A stretch of 64,000 bases of DNA from Chaetoderma sp. LZ-2023a (GCA_034401795.1 CM067367.1:82445426-82509425); one strand, 5' to 3'; shown: positions 43,773 through 56,170, numbered from the stretch's first letter. Numbers and translations are program-made. The notes: generated from the letters alone by a model not told the origin.

Positions 43773-45431
43773 TGTAGCTCCAACATCACGCTTCCCTCTT
43801 AGTTCCTCCTCGGAATCCGATGATTACTCGCCGGCCCAACGATGCTGCTTACCTAGCCTCTGGGACGGACAGAGGAGCATGTGAGGCACTGGTGACCACA
43901 CAGACCGACCTCGAGGGCTGGTGGAACGTTCACATTCCAGTGAGGCCAGGCGACCATTGCCGGCTTTGGCGAATGCCACTGGATCATCCCGACTATTGGT
44001 GTAGCCAGTATGTCTCTGCATTATTATTTACTTATATTTAGGATGCATATTAGCTCGGTGAGTCGTAAGCCAGCTTCTAGCTGAAAGTATGCTAGATTAA
44101 CAATAAGAAATCTTTACCTGCACTATAAATATAGTGACGTATTGGCCGCCTGCATTACATATTGGCCACCTGTATTATGTTTCGCCAAAGATACCAACCT
44201 CTCCATATATATCTGAAAGGTACCCCTGCAAGGGAGGAGTCCCTAGCGTGGCTAATTAATTCAATATAAACTAACACCTCACGTGGGCTAATAAATTGGT
44301 TTTGTGCAAGGCAAGTGCCTCGTGCAGGCCTCAGTCACAAGAAAATTCCTACAATGCTGAAGCAGAAGAGGAGTTATGGCTGAAGTCGCACTTCCATCTA
44401 GATCAATATCAAAGTGTGCTAAGAGATATATATATATAATTATTTAGATGAGGGGTGAGCTGAGTTACATGGAGGTGGGGCGCCGGCTTCAATAGAATCT
44501 GACACTGTCATCTCTTAAGTTTGTCGCTGGTTTAGTCGGCACTGCATTATTTTAGCAGTCCTTCCTGAGGAGCTAGGCCAACTTTTAGTTGTTAAGTCCA
44601 GACACATATGGAGTTATGCCTCAAACAGCTTATGCCTACTTAGCTTTAAGGGAGGTTGCCCTCCTGATGGATGATCTCCGGTAGCCATCTCGACACGTAC
44701 CCATTGGTGTACTCCCTCAGGCTGGCACCACATACATGTTGCCAGTCGATGAGCCCAGAGCCGATGAGCGACTCCTAGCCAACCACGAATAACAAGACAT
44801 GGGCAGATACCACACAAAAGCATTAGGCAAGCAATGTATATAGTCACGGCGAAGGTTGAAGAAGTGGGTAGTAGACATTGGCGACCTTCCAGGAAGGCGA
44901 GGAGAGCTGATTGGCTTCTTTCAGTTAGCACAGAGTTAGTCTGTGAACCACGTCTTAAGCCCACGTGTGGAGAGAGCAAACCATATGAGATTTGCTCCCT
45001 GGAGCTAACATTTAGCTGCGTTAGGGCTATGTAATTGCCTTGAGGTCCACTGCTAGGATGTACCTACTATAATTAACATTAGCACAGTGAATCCTACTTT
45101 GGCTTAAAGACTAACTAAAGGTACCCGTGAAGGTACTGGGGAAGTGTGTGTGAAGAATCGCCATTCTGATTCTCACTATCGAGAAACCTCTGTGATTTCC
45201 CAGATCGGCGCTAACCAAACCAGTGAAGGGCATTACCAGACAATTAGTTGGACAGAGGTCGAAGAGTCATAGAAAGCGACAGCTGCTCTACGAATTTAAA
45301 AGACCGGAAAGTTAGTGGACAATTATGGAAATGCCAGTCTACTTATGTAACAGAGCAGCAGTAGTGGGAAAGAGGCTTTACAATAGACAGCACTCCTTCA
45401 TTCGAGCAGTCGTCCCTATCTACTCTATCTG
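43773..45431 (-). mobile_element. Family X element, copy D (3' part), about 1.66 kb
   Basis: Collinear with X-C 40,079-41,658 and ends at the same AGCTACA. At 45,431 it stops at the point where X-C continues into the sequence found at 55,431. This indicates that X-D and X-F (55,431-56,170) are two halves of one X element split by later insertions. Confidence 0.7.
43824..44021 (-). pseudogene. X-D conserved terminal short frame
   Basis: 65 codons, starting MQRHTGYTNSRDDPV and continuing GNGRLASLECERSTSPRGRS. It ends near a donor-like AGGTAAGC (about 43,848), compatible with splicing onto a downstream exon if the family was once larger. This is inference. Confidence 0.4.
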
Positions 45432-46670
45432 TAGTAAGCTAAAGTAGATTTAGTCACGTGACGGCAACAATAGTTGCCGTATATCTGGGTCTTTTGCCAA
45501 GTGCTTCTTCACCGGGCTGGTCCACGTTGTCGCGTTATGGATCAATTTGACAAAATTTCAAAACAATTAACAAGTGCAGATAAAGTTTAAGAAGAAGTTT
45601 TCAAACCGAGATAGAGTCAATCTCACAGAGAGTAAAAGGTTTAAAAGTGAAATCTAACAGCTTAAATGCAGTACGTAAAACTGATTTGATACCAGATTTT
45701 TCAAATTCAGGCGGCCATCAAGCAGGCCATATTCAGAATGAAATGCTGTCATCAGCTCAGACGTTTGGCCCAGATTTGGGTCACCTCGGTCCCGGTACTC
45801 CGATTATAGCAGGCGCCACAGCTGTGGATATACAGGTGACATACGCCTCCATCAAAGATGGTTTAACTGGAGTTCAACTACCGGTTGGCTGGAAACTATA
45901 TGATAGCCGTAAAGGCATACAGAAAGATGACCAAGGAATGTACGAGGTAATCAATAGAAATGCCAGGTACGGTGAAACTGCTCTAAGAATTATCAGGTGT
46001 TCTCAAGAACAATTTTCTAAATCAGACCTTAATGATTGCGATTTCAGTTTTGTTAGCAAACCTTCTGATTCTAGAGGACAAATATTCCTCATTATTGGTT
46101 ATGGCTAGGCATAACAAAGATGTGTCAGATTATTGTGAAATGTATAACAATGGAACATCTATCTGTCTGATCGACACCCGCAAAAACTAATGTTATAGGT
46201 ATAGACGTCACCTCCTGCCCTTTCCCCCATCGGTAACCCCGAGAGATGGGGATTTACTCAGTACAGATCTAGACCGACATCTATAACAGTAATTACGGCG
46301 GATATTTTAGGTGTGGCCGAGAGGTGTATATGCAGGCAGCATCAGCTAGGCCCACAACTCAACAGCCTCAGTATTATAACAATGCCAATGAGTGACCTAT
46401 TTTGTTTATCATCGGTTTGCTAAAAATAGACTTAAATGTGTTTTGCGAGAACAGATTCGTTTACAGCAGGGTCGCTCCGGAAATGTGCTACAGTATGGCA
46501 GAATAAAAACCTTGGTAACTTTGCCTGTAATATTGTCACTCGTGGCGTGCGTATTGATTTTGATTCAAATCTAAAACCATTTCATTTTGAAAATCCCCAG
46601 TTTAATATTTAAAAAAACGACAGACTTTTTACGTGACGAAATTAACACTTTTTTATGCGAAGATGTTATA
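45432..46670 (+). mobile_element. Second tyrosine-recombinase-type retroelement, left part (gag to start of RT)
   Basis: The plus strand opens with 'MDQFDKISKQL' (45,538), followed by a gag-like protein (about 45,600-46,110, 'LGHLGPGTPIIAGATAVDIQ', 'RYGETALRIIRC'). A zinc-knuckle remnant lies near 46,300-46,390. An RT N-terminal segment ('FLRDEINTFLCEDV') ends at 46,670, where DIRS copy 2 begins. The right part of the same element lies beyond DIRS copy 2 at 54,867-55,430. The assignment relies on the right part's RNase H. Broken, several breaks, fossil. Confidence 0.6.
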
Positions 46671-46868
46671 GAATGCAGGAAATGTCAATTTCCCTTTCTC
46701 CGAGATCTAACAATACTCACCATTCTGTTACCTCTGATATACAGCTGGCCTTGACAGCTGGCTCTAGGACTATAGACTTAGACAGCTATACCGACTCCAT
46801 GGAACCGGGTACCCGGCTCCCAACTGCCGAGTACCCGTCTACCATAGAGCTCATCTTGTGTGCATAGC
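46671..46868 (+). repeat. DIRS copy 2 inverted terminal repeat (element 3' end)
   Basis: 46,690-46,868 is the reverse complement of 54,684-54,866. The first ~60 bp are an extension specific to this end. Shared words include 'gatatacagctggccttgac', 'gagtacccg' and 'ccatagagctca'. Confidence 0.88.
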
Positions 46869-46922
46869 CACCAAACAAGATAAATCCATGGCTTGCCTCC
46901 GTGGGGCTGGGAGGCTGGGTCC

Positions 46923-47026
46923 GTAACAGAATGGTGAGTATTGTTAGATCTCGGAGAAAGGGAAATTGACATTTCCTGCATTCTCCTTCGATCAATACTC
47001 ACCATTCTGTTACTTCTGATATACAC
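46923..47026 (+). repeat. DIRS copy 2 internal complementary region
   Basis: 46,923-46,983 is a perfect 61 bp reverse complement of 46,671-46,731 (the 3' extremity). 46,981-47,026 is the reverse complement of the 5' extremity (54,82x-54,866). The two halves joined head to tail are the hallmark of the DIRS internal complementary region, which in the family templates the joining of the two ends into a circle. Confidence 0.88.
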
Positions 47027-47523
47027 CAGATTTGATCAGTAACCTGGTGGGAAGGGGCAAGCCATAAATGCTACTTTTGCCCCATGGAGAAAGATTTAGA
47101 CTTATAACTTGACTAACGGAGACCTAAAAGGACCGTCAAGTTTACGGAACCGAATCACATTCGCATCACTGCACCCCCCCCCTTTTTTCTCCTAAGAAAA
47201 GGGAGAGAACTCACGAACATGTATCTCGCCTGAAACACAAATATGCCAAGAGGGTTAACTGCTCCTTGCATATTCACATGTATTAGCCTGGGAATGAGCA
47301 TGAATATATAAGATGAATGAACATGATATATAGACATAATACAAAAAACTCTCACTATTGAATTACCTTATGATAATTGGACTTCAGACGTACCGCCTCC
47401 AACCATTCACCGGTTCGGCCATCAGTGACACAATCTGGTTGACATCCTCTCGCCTGACCATGCCTGCTTTAGGTTCTTTTCTTACCAAAGTGAAAAAAGG
47501 GTGAAGAGCAGTGTGGTCACTAA

Positions 47524-48945
47524 CTATCGTTTCAAAACAGCTAAGGCGAGTGGATTGGCTGAGTCTGACACATCCCTCATATAGTAATCCGTAAATGAGG
47601 ACTCACAGTGCCATTGTGCAATGGCCATGATGTACTCTAACGGAACAGCACTGTAAAGGGCGGTCGAGGCGGCTATTCCTCTAACATCATGTGCCCTTGC
47701 GCATTGCACCTGGTCCCCAGTCGCCATCTCATGAGTAGTCTGAATGCATTCGACTACCCAACGAGAGATAGTATCCATGGATGCGGCGCCATAAGGCTTC
47801 TTATGGCAGATCCACAGATGTCTATCGTTCGACCATAACGAGTCAGTCCGTTTTCTGTAATTAGTCAAAGCACGGACCGGGCACCAGACACTGGCATCAC
47901 GATCAAACCTTGTTAACTTCGGTATTATGATCGGTTTGCCGGGATATCTCAAAGATTGATTCTTTGACATAAACTCTGCACTTGGCAGAAGACGCAAACC
48001 CTCTCAGGAGACAATAAATTGGTCCCTCTCTGCCGAAAGCGCATGGATCTCACTGCGCCTTCTAGCTGAGGAAGCTGCCAATAGAAAAACCGCCTTTAGA
48101 GTCAAATGCTTTAGACTAGCCAAACGCAACGGTTCGAAAGGGTGCTTGGCCAGTACATTAAGCACTAAAGATAGACTCCAGGCTGGAATGACTACCGGTT
48201 GTCTCGGTCGGAGATTGCTCATTCCCTTCACCATCACATTTAACTGGGCCACCTCTGGACTATCCCTGTTGGCTAGACAAGGGATAACTGATGCCAAAGC
48301 TGACTTGTATCCAGCAATTGTGACGGGAGCTAGTCCTGAAAAGAACAGCTCACAGAGAAAGTCTGCTATTTGCTGAATAGTGGATTGAAAGGTATCAATA
48401 CCCTTTTCTTCACACCAGTCTGCAAATCTGTTAACCTTGTTGTTATATGACTTGAAGGTTGACCACCTTCCCGCAGCCGCGATGAAATCAGCAGCCTGTC
48501 GAGAAAAGCCTTCCGACGTGGAACGTTGTTTGATAACATCCACGCAGTCAATTTGAACATTTCGGGACACTCGTGTAGGAAGCGTCCCTTGGCCTGGGAG
48601 ATTATGTTCGGAATCTCGGGCAACTGCACTGGCTTTTCCACCAGCAGATCTAGCAGATCCGTGAACCACGCCCTGCTTGGCCAATACGGCGCTATTAGCA
48701 GGACTAGACACGGTTCCACCCTGATCTTCACCAATACCTTCGGCAGAAGGATGGTGGGTGGGTACGCGTAAGCGTGCATCCCTCTCCAGCTTATCGCCAG
48801 AGTGTCTGTATCGACGGCATTTGGATCTGGAATCGGCGATACATAAGTCATGATTTGAGCATTTTCCCTTGTGGCGAACAATTCCACATTGGGTTTTCCC
48901 CAATGCTCGAAGATCCTTTGTAGAACTGGAGGGTTGAGAGACCAT
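47524..48945 (-). pseudogene. DIRS copy 2: tyrosine recombinase region
   Basis: About 47,524-48,380 encode a tyrosine recombinase. The N-terminal SAM-like part has 'STFKSYNNKVNRFADWCEEK'. The first Arg box is ASSARRRSEIHAL, the HxxR box is ARAHDVRGIAAS, and the Tyr box is FTDYYMRDVSD, so the R-H-x-x-R-Y set is recognisable. The part above 48,380 overlaps the distal pol domain in another frame. In DIRS elements this enzyme inserts the circular DNA copy. Fossil, broken. Confidence 0.85.
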
Positions 48946-50312
48946 TCTGTTGGCAGAATTCTCTGTCTGCGAGACAAAGCATCCGCCAGAATGTTCAATC
49001 GCCTAGGAATGTGAGCTGCTTTCAAAACAACCGAGTAATTCCTGCACCACTGAATCAAGTGCCACACCTTGATACACAGTGTGGGTGACCTGGTCCCGCC
49101 TTGGCGATTTATGTATGATACTACCGTCGAATTGTCCAACTGTATCAATATCACCTTGCCCCTGATCATCGGAAGAAACTCTTCCAACGCCAGTTCCACT
49201 GCCATCTATGCAGCTGACTCTCCTGGAGAGTCCATGTGCCCGAGACCTGGTGTTCTCCCAGGCAGGCCCCCCCCACCCCTCCAGCGATGCATCCGTGTAT
49301 ACAGACAGCTGGAGATGGGGTAGGTGCAGCAAAACCCCTATTAGGAGATCCTGACGCTGTTTCCACCATACAAGATGCGACATTATCGGCTCCAAAACTG
49401 GCACCAGTTTTGACAGGGGTTTTGTTCTCTGTTTCCACAGAGACATCAGATACAACTGGATAGGTCTTCGCATTAGAGCAGCGTACGGGATCACTTGCTC
49501 CATGGAGACCATCATGCCCAGCATCTGAAGAAACTGCCTCGCCTGAATGTGGTTTCCCACTCGAAACCTCCTGAGGCTGGCTAACAGAGACACCACTCTG
49601 GGCTCTGACGGGTAAACCCTGCCCTCCTCGAGATCGAATCGCATCCCCAAATAAACGAAATGTTGAGTGGGTGTCAACTCGGATTTCTCCTTGTTGACTA
49701 TCCAGCCTAGATCTGAAAGTAACTTCAGAGTCAGAGCAGTATCCACGTTCAACCTGGCTGCTGAGTCTGCCTTTATCAGCCAGTCGTCTATGTAGGTGTG
49801 TAGCGCCACGTTCTCTTTTCTGAGAAACGCTGTCACCGCAAGGACAACTCTTGTGAAAACCCTCGGAGCTGTCGACAAGGCCAAACGGGAGAACAGTAAA
49901 CTCCCATACTTGATTCTGAAACGCAAATCTCAGAAACCTGTGACAACTCCTGTTCATAGGAATGTGGAAATATGCATCTTTCAGATCGATCGACACACAC
50001 CACATTCCCTTCCTCAATCCCGCCATTACCGACCTCTGTGTTTCCATCTGGAACCGAGGCGTATGGATAAACCAATTTAATGGCCTGAGATTGAGCATGG
50101 GTCTCCATCCCCCTGTGCTCTTGGGGACAAGGAACATATTTGAATAGAAGCCTGGCGTGTTCGGGTTCGCTGGTTTTATTGCTCCCTTCAGAAGCAAACC
50201 CGACACTTCGTTTTGAACGGCTTCTAACTTGTCTGGTTCCCGTGGTACGGGTGTCCAGACAGGTGCCAAAGACAGATTCTGCAGCAGAAAGTCCCACCAC
50301 TCCGGCATGTGA
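48366..50312 (-). pseudogene. DIRS copy 2: RT/RNase H/distal pol block, second occurrence
   Basis: It contains 'SIDLKDAYFHIPMNRS', 'LHTYIDDWL', 'VYLGMRFDLEEGRVYPS', 'QLDNSTVVSYINRQGGTRSP' (RNase H) and 'LIAPYWPSRAWFTDLL'. Almost the whole block repeats, highly similar, at 50,317-52,140. Fossil, broken. Confidence 0.82.
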
Positions 50313-50316
50313 CCGC

Positions 50317-52230
50317 TCGAGAAAAGCCTTCCGACGTGGAACGTTGTTTGATAACATCCACGCAGTCAATTTGAACATTTCGGGACGCTCGTGTAGGAAG
50401 CATCCCTTGGCCTGGGAGATTATGTTCGGAATCTCGGGCAACTGCACAGGATTTTCCACCAGCAGATCTAGAAGATCCGTGAACCACGCCCTGCTCGGAC
50501 AATATGGCGCTATTAGCAGGACCAGACACGGTTCCTCCCTGACCTTCACCAATACCTTCGGTAGAAGAATGGTGGGTGGGTATGCGTAAGCGTGCATCTC
50601 TCTACAGCTTATCGCCAGAGCGTCTGTATCGACGGCATTTGGATCTGGAATCGGCGAGACATACGTCATGATTTGAGCATTTTCCTTTGTGGCGAACAAG
50701 TCCACGTTGGGTTTGCCCCAATGCTCGAAGATCCGTCGCAGAACTGGAGGGTTGAGGGACCATTCTGTTGGCAGAATTCTCTGTCTGCGAGACAAAGCAT
50801 CTGCCAGAATGATCAATCGGCCAGGAATGTGAGCTGCTTTCAAAACAACCGAGTAATTCCTGCACTATTGAATCAAGTGCCACACTCTGATACACAGAGT
50901 GGGCGACCTGGTCCCGCCTTGGCGATTTATATATGATACTACTGTCGAATTGTCCGACCGTATCAATATCACCTTGCCCTTGATCATCGGAAGGAACTCT
51001 TCCAACGCCAGTTCCACTGCCATCATTTCCAACAGATTGATATGCAGCTGACTCTCTGGGAGAGTCCATGTGCCCGAGACCTGGTTTTCTCCCAGGCAGG
51101 CACCCCACCCTTCCAGCGATGCATCCGTGTAGACGGGCAGCTGGGGGTGGGGTAGGTGCAGAGAAACCCCTAATAGGAGATTCTGACGCTGTTTCCACCA
51201 TAGAAGATGCGATATTATCGGCTCCAAAACTGGCACTTGTTTTGACAGGGGTTCTGTTCTCTGTTTCCACAGAGACATCAGATACAACTGGATAGGTCTT
51301 CGCATTAGAGCAGCGAACGGAATCACTTGCTCCATGGAGACCATCATGCCCAGCATCTGAAGAAACCGCCTCGCCTGAATGTGGTTTCCCACTCGAAAAC
51401 TCTTGAGGATGGCTAACAGAGACACCACTCTGGGCTCTGACGGGTAAACCCCGCCCTCCTCGAGGTCGAATCGCATCCCCAAATAAACGAAATGTTGAGT
51501 GGGTGTCAACTCGGATTTCTCCTTGTTGACTATCCAGCCTAGATCTGAAAGCAACTTCAGAGTCAGAGCAGTATCCACGTTCAACCTGGCTGCCGAGTCT
51601 GCCTTGAGCAGCCAGTCGTCTATGTAGGTGTGTAGCGCCACGTTCTCTTTTCTGAGAAACGCTGTCACCACAAGGACCACTCTTGTGAAAACCCTCGGAG
51701 CTGTCGACAGGCCAAACGGGAGCACAGTAAACTCCCATACTTGATTCTGAAACGCAAATCTCAGAAACCTGTGCCAACTCCGATTCATAGGAATGTGGAA
51801 GTATGCATCTTTCAGATCGATCGATACACACCACATTCCTTTCCTCAATCCCGCCATTACCGACCTCAGCGTTTCCATCTGGAACCGAGGCGTATGGATA
51901 AACCAATTTAATGGCCTGAGATTGAGTATGGGTCTCCATCCCCCTGTGCTCTTGGGGACAAGGAACATGTTTGAATAGAAGCCTGGAGTGTTTCGGTTTG
52001 CTGGTTTTATTGCTCCCTTCAGAAGCAAGCCCGACACTTCCTTTTGAACGGCTTCTAACTTGTCTGGCTCCCTTGGTACGGGTGTCCAGACAGGTGCCAA
52101 AGACAGATTTTGTGGTGGAAAGTCCCACCACTCCGGCATGTAACCCTGGGATAACCATCCCAGGACCAGACTGTCTGACATCACACCTCGCCAGGCCTCG
52201 ACGAAACGCATGAGCCTTCCACCCACCATA
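50317..52230 (-). pseudogene. DIRS copy 2: RT/RNase H/distal pol block, first occurrence
   Basis: Same order as the block at 48,366-50,312: 'LSLAPVWTPVPREPDKLE', 'STGGWRPILNLRPLNWF', 'SIDLKDAYFHIPM', 'LHTYIDDWLLKAD', then 'VYTDASLEGWGACLGEN' and 'SDNSTVVSYINRQGGTRSP' of RNase H. The start of the next block falls where this one's distal pol domain begins to repeat. Fossil, broken. Confidence 0.82.
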
Positions 52231-52439
52231 GACGCCTCAACGTCTAACGGAGTTGTCCGGCTCGCAGTCCACTCTCCCCCCCCCCCGCTTTCTTAACGAG
52301 AGAGAGAGAGAACCATTTCGCTCTAGGCACGACGGGTATAACTGGCACCGCTGTTCCTGTCGCACATGTGCGGTCCAGGCGGATATGAAGGAAGCTTTCG
52401 TACCCAAAGGTACGCTTCGGCCCCTTCTGTCCACCCTTT

Positions 52440-53760
52440 GAGGCCTTACCCTTACCCTTCCCCTCGCCCTTCCCGCCTCTAGGGCGGTCAGGAGCAACAT
52501 TGGGGAGGGTAGGCGCCTCTACAACAGTCCCACTGACTGGATCCGGGCCGCGGGCAAAATCCCCATCCTGATCGACGCAACCGATGGACGGGGCGCATCT
52601 TCATCGGCCGTGGCCGAAACCACAGACGGCTCAACCCTGGCTAGCCACGCCAGAGCCTCTGATCAATCTACCTCCGATGAAGACACACCCGCAAACACGT
52701 CACCCGTTGACGTGTTCACGGGCCTGCCAGCCACGGCCTCCCGGCAAGGAGCCACGGCTGACACGCCAGGCACTCCAGTACCACACGGTTCTGTCGCCAC
52801 CCCATGAAACACTCCAGTCCATGGGGTAGGTCCGCACGGAAAACCGTATGGACCCGTAGCAGTCGCGGAACCATAGCTGGACACGGGCGCCAACGGCACC
52901 CCACGTCCGACTGCCGGACCAGGCGAGATAGGTGAGTACCACGCCCGGCCCGGCACACCCGTTCCCATGACGGCTGGTGCCAAACCAAGCTGCATGGAAC
53001 CGGTGCATGGTACCAGATTGGCCTCAGCCACAGGCGGAGCCGCTGCCCTGGCTTGCGCCAAACCAGACAAATGGAGGCCGGTTCCGTCCAGGACGGAATC
53101 AACCTCAATATTCTCCACCTGCGGCTTCACGGGCCGCAGTAACCTCTCCTCCTCGGCCTCCTCGTCTTCAGACTCCGAAGAGTCGTCACTAGACGAGTCA
53201 ACCGTGGAACCGTCCTGGCGGACAGCTCCCACACCTGACGGACCAGCCACCGCCACTGGACCACCCGGAGGTGGCCGCAGAGAAACAGAACCCATCTGGC
53301 CGGAGCCAGACGGGACTGCCAGTGGGCCGTACGAGACGGCCCCCTCGGTAACCAGTCCAGAATCCTGTCCGAGGACAGGATCCGTACCAGGCATGGGGAG
53401 AAACTGCCCCCAACCTTTGGTAGCAGGGACGATACCAGCGTGGGCAGAACGCTATGCAGAAAACCCTGCATAGCCGTAACCAAACCACGCCGGCGGTGCC
53501 ATCTCCGCCACCTCCAGCTGGGGACGTGGAGCACCCCCACCGGCCGAACCGGGCACTCAATGATTTACTCTCAGACCGCCTGACCCCGCGTCAGACCCAG
53601 CCACGTCCTTCTGGGCAAGGAACTTAACCATCATCCCAACGGACCACACTGCACAAACATTACACCTATGATCAATATTACAAAGGGAACACCTAAAACA
53701 GACATGGTCCTTGAATACGACACGGACAAACTTATGGCATTCGTCACATGATGGCGGGGC
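52440..53760 (-). pseudogene. DIRS copy 2: gag-like gene
   Basis: It has the same Cys-rich start as copy 1 (FKDHVCFRC, then HRCNVCAVW) and the same acidic 'DDSSESEDEEAEEE' stretch in the linker. It is shorter than the gag-like region of copy 1. Fossil, broken. Confidence 0.62.
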
Positions 53761-54683
53761 TGGCTTGGCCTATAAAATAAGCACAAACCTACAATAAACA
53801 AGCGGAACGAGACCCGGATGGAAGGCAGACAATTAATTTTCAAACAATTTGACTCATAAATTAACTGTAACCCTCCCGCACCCCACCCCGCCACGTTACA
53901 ACAAAGATCGCATTGATTATGACGACAAGAACGAGGCGGGCATTAAACACACCCATAATAGATCCTCCAGGATGTGTAACGGCTCCAGGAATCATATCGC
54001 ATAGCATTCGGGGTATAGTTACTAATCAATATAAATTATACTCCTAACGAAAGCAGCACGATATGTGAAGAAAACAACAAAATGGATAACAAACTGCTGT
54101 ATCACACGGTAAAACCGCAGACCACGCATCTACTCAAGAATTTTGAAACCACCGATCATTGCAAACCGATCATGATCGCACGTAAACTTGATCATTCTAA
54201 AGTTTCCGGTACCATTTTTTAGTACGCAGCACCCAGAACAAGATGCGCGAATTAATGAAAAAATTTCTTCTTCACATAAACATCCGAGCGACCGGGTGTG
54301 ACGTCACCCGCTTGGATCCTACAGAGAACGACGTCAGCTGATATTCGTGTTAGAAATACCGTAGCATAACACCTATTTTCATATCTGCCGATCGCCTGTT
54401 GGGGGTTAAAGAAGGCGATCGTCTGGCATATATTGTTGTTAGCACACGTCCCAGATTCTATGGGGTCAGAAATTGGAACATGCGACACAGCGAAATTTAG
54501 AGACCTAAGTCTTTTAACTATGGATAATAAAGAATGATACAACCTGGTTATCCTCGGCGGTATTCTCCATAGTATCCTTTAGTTAATCCTTTTCAAGAAC
54601 ACACAAACTATCACTACAGATTAAAGACTTAGATTTTCTTTCACAAAAAAACCCCACTAAAATCCTCAATGCAGAAAGCATGT
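53761..54683 (-). other. DIRS copy 2 5' leader
   Basis: Non-coding, closely matching 4,546-5,080 of copy 1 for most of its length ('gcatagcattcggggtatag', 'accaccgatcattgcaaac'). About 54,290-54,640 has no counterpart in copy 1 and carries a 'gcgatcg..ggcgatcgtc' pairing, so it may be a small insertion or copy-specific leader. Confidence 0.55.
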
Positions 54684-54866
54684 ATTGCACTTGTTGCTAT
54701 GCAAACAAGAAATGAGCTCTATGGTAATCGGGTACTCGGCTGTTGGGAGCCGAGTACCCGGTTCCCAGGAGTCGGTAAAGCTTTCTAAGTCTATAATCCT
54801 AGAGCCGCTGTCAAGGCCAGCTGTATATCAGAAGTAACAGAATGGTGAGTATTGATCGAAGGAGAA
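54684..54866 (-). repeat. DIRS copy 2 terminal repeat (element 5' end)
   Basis: Inverted partner of 46,690-46,868 and direct match to 5,160-5,343 of copy 1. Ends at 'gaaggagaa'. Confidence 0.88.
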
Positions 54867-55430
54867 GATGGCTGCTCTCCTTGCCATCAAGACGTTCAGC
54901 CAACACTTATAACACCAGAAAGTGCAGGTATTAACAGGTATAACGTGTGCAACTTGAATAAACCAGTTAGGTGGTACATCCGTTCAGCTAACCACAGTAG
55001 CTTCGTCAATATGAGCACATGCTTACAATCACGATATCGAGTTGACAGTCACATACTTACCGGAATGTCAAATTGTGGACGCAGATCAGCTATCACGTAT
55101 CGGGGAACAATACGAGTGGTCCCTCCACTAAGGCTTGTTCAGGATATTAATCAAAAAGTGGAGGCCCAACACCATCGACAGGTTCACGAATATGCACAAC
55201 ACCAAGCAGCCCATTTACAACAGCAGGTATCTGGATCCGGCCGGTGTGGACGCACTCAGTCAACAGGACTGGGGCAACCACAACAATTATGTAAACCCAC
55301 CATTTCGTTTAATAGACGACATTCTCAATGTAGTGTGCGAGCAGGAAGCAGTAGCTACAGTGATTGCTCCCGCTTGAAAGGTGCAAGCATGGTGTCAAAG
55401 ACTGTTGCAGATGAATTGAATAAATATCGG
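54867..55430 (+). mobile_element. Second tyrosine-recombinase-type retroelement, right part (RNase H and following domain)
   Basis: Plus-strand blocks include 'EMAALLAIKTFSQHL', 'AYNHDIELTVTYLPE' and DADQLSR (the RNase H end), then 'KKWRPNTIDRFTNMHN', 'YNSRYLDPAGVDALSQQDW', 'NNYVNPPFRLIDDILNVV', 'AVATVIAPA'. The last set corresponds to the distal pol domain of DIRS/Ngaro-type elements, and the order continues the left part at 45,432-46,670. The central RT is not present on either side of DIRS copy 2. Broken, fossil. Confidence 0.65.
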
Positions 55431-56170
55431 ATCTTAATACTAGTTAGGATTAGTAGCTGTATCTCGAGCCGTATTGGCGAGGCACGAGAGACAACTCTAG
55501 TGAAAAAGTGTTGACATATTTTTAGAAAGTAAGTGTTGTAATTAGTGAAGCTGTTTAGTATACGGTTTGGTTGGCGCATGTTAGTCATCACAACATTCTG
55601 GCCACTGTTGGTGGGTTGCCGTATTGGCGAGGTGGCGAATTGTCAAATTGGCGAGGTGGTGAATTGCCAAATTGGTGAGGTGGCGAATTGTCGAATTGAC
55701 GAAGCTCAATGTTGGCGTCTGTTGGCGAACCTCTTGGAGTGATTGACGTAATAGAACTTGTTGCACTTCATAGTCACTGGCACCAACTAAACATAAGTCA
55801 TGTAACAGTCTAATTTACGACTAGGTAGGAGCACATGAAACTTGGTGCTTGATGAAGATGCTTCCATTTGCTGAAGAGGCTTGGTAATAGACTTACGGCA
55901 AAAGACAACCCGCATCACTTAGCTCATTGGCGATGCTGAAGGCAATGTTCTCATACAGAAACAAAAGTTCAAAACATAATAATGCACTAGATACTTGCTA
56001 CTTCTAGTCTCCACTGGTTGGCGTGGTACAGCAGGTTCGGCGAGACATCAGTATGGACCAATTGTTTCACATACTAGTTTCGGGTGTTACAGGCTGAAAA
56101 TGGTGACCCGGCTCACAGAAGATCCCAGAAGTTGGTGGATTGGGAATTCTTCTTTTAATTTAGTTTTTTG
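55431..56170 (-). mobile_element. Family X element, copy F (5' part of the X-D element)
   Basis: It starts 'ttaatactagttaggattag' and matches X-C 41,690-42,700 ('gcacgagagac', 'gtgaaaaagtgtt', 'gttggcgtctgttggcgaa', 'cttctagtctccactggttg'). Short GGCGA-containing units are expanded at 55,625-55,690 ('gaggtggcgaattgtc'). Together with 43,773-45,431 it makes one X element comparable with X-C. Confidence 0.65.

Larger units (their letters stand above)
46671..54866 (-). mobile_element. DIRS-like tyrosine-recombinase retrotransposon, copy 2, with both ends
   Basis: Minus orientation. Parts from 5' to 3': terminal repeat (54,684-54,866), leader, gag-like gene (about 52,440-53,760), RT and RNase H (about 50,865-52,230), a second RT/RNase H-containing block (about 48,366-50,312), tyrosine recombinase (47,524-48,380), internal complementary region (46,923-47,026) and inverted terminal repeat (46,671-46,868). 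The RT-to-distal-pol segment is present twice in tandem (about 48,502-50,312 and 50,317-52,140, very similar). It is inserted in another retroelement. No target duplication is apparent, as expected for DIRS. Broken, several breaks, probably young. Confidence 0.88.
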
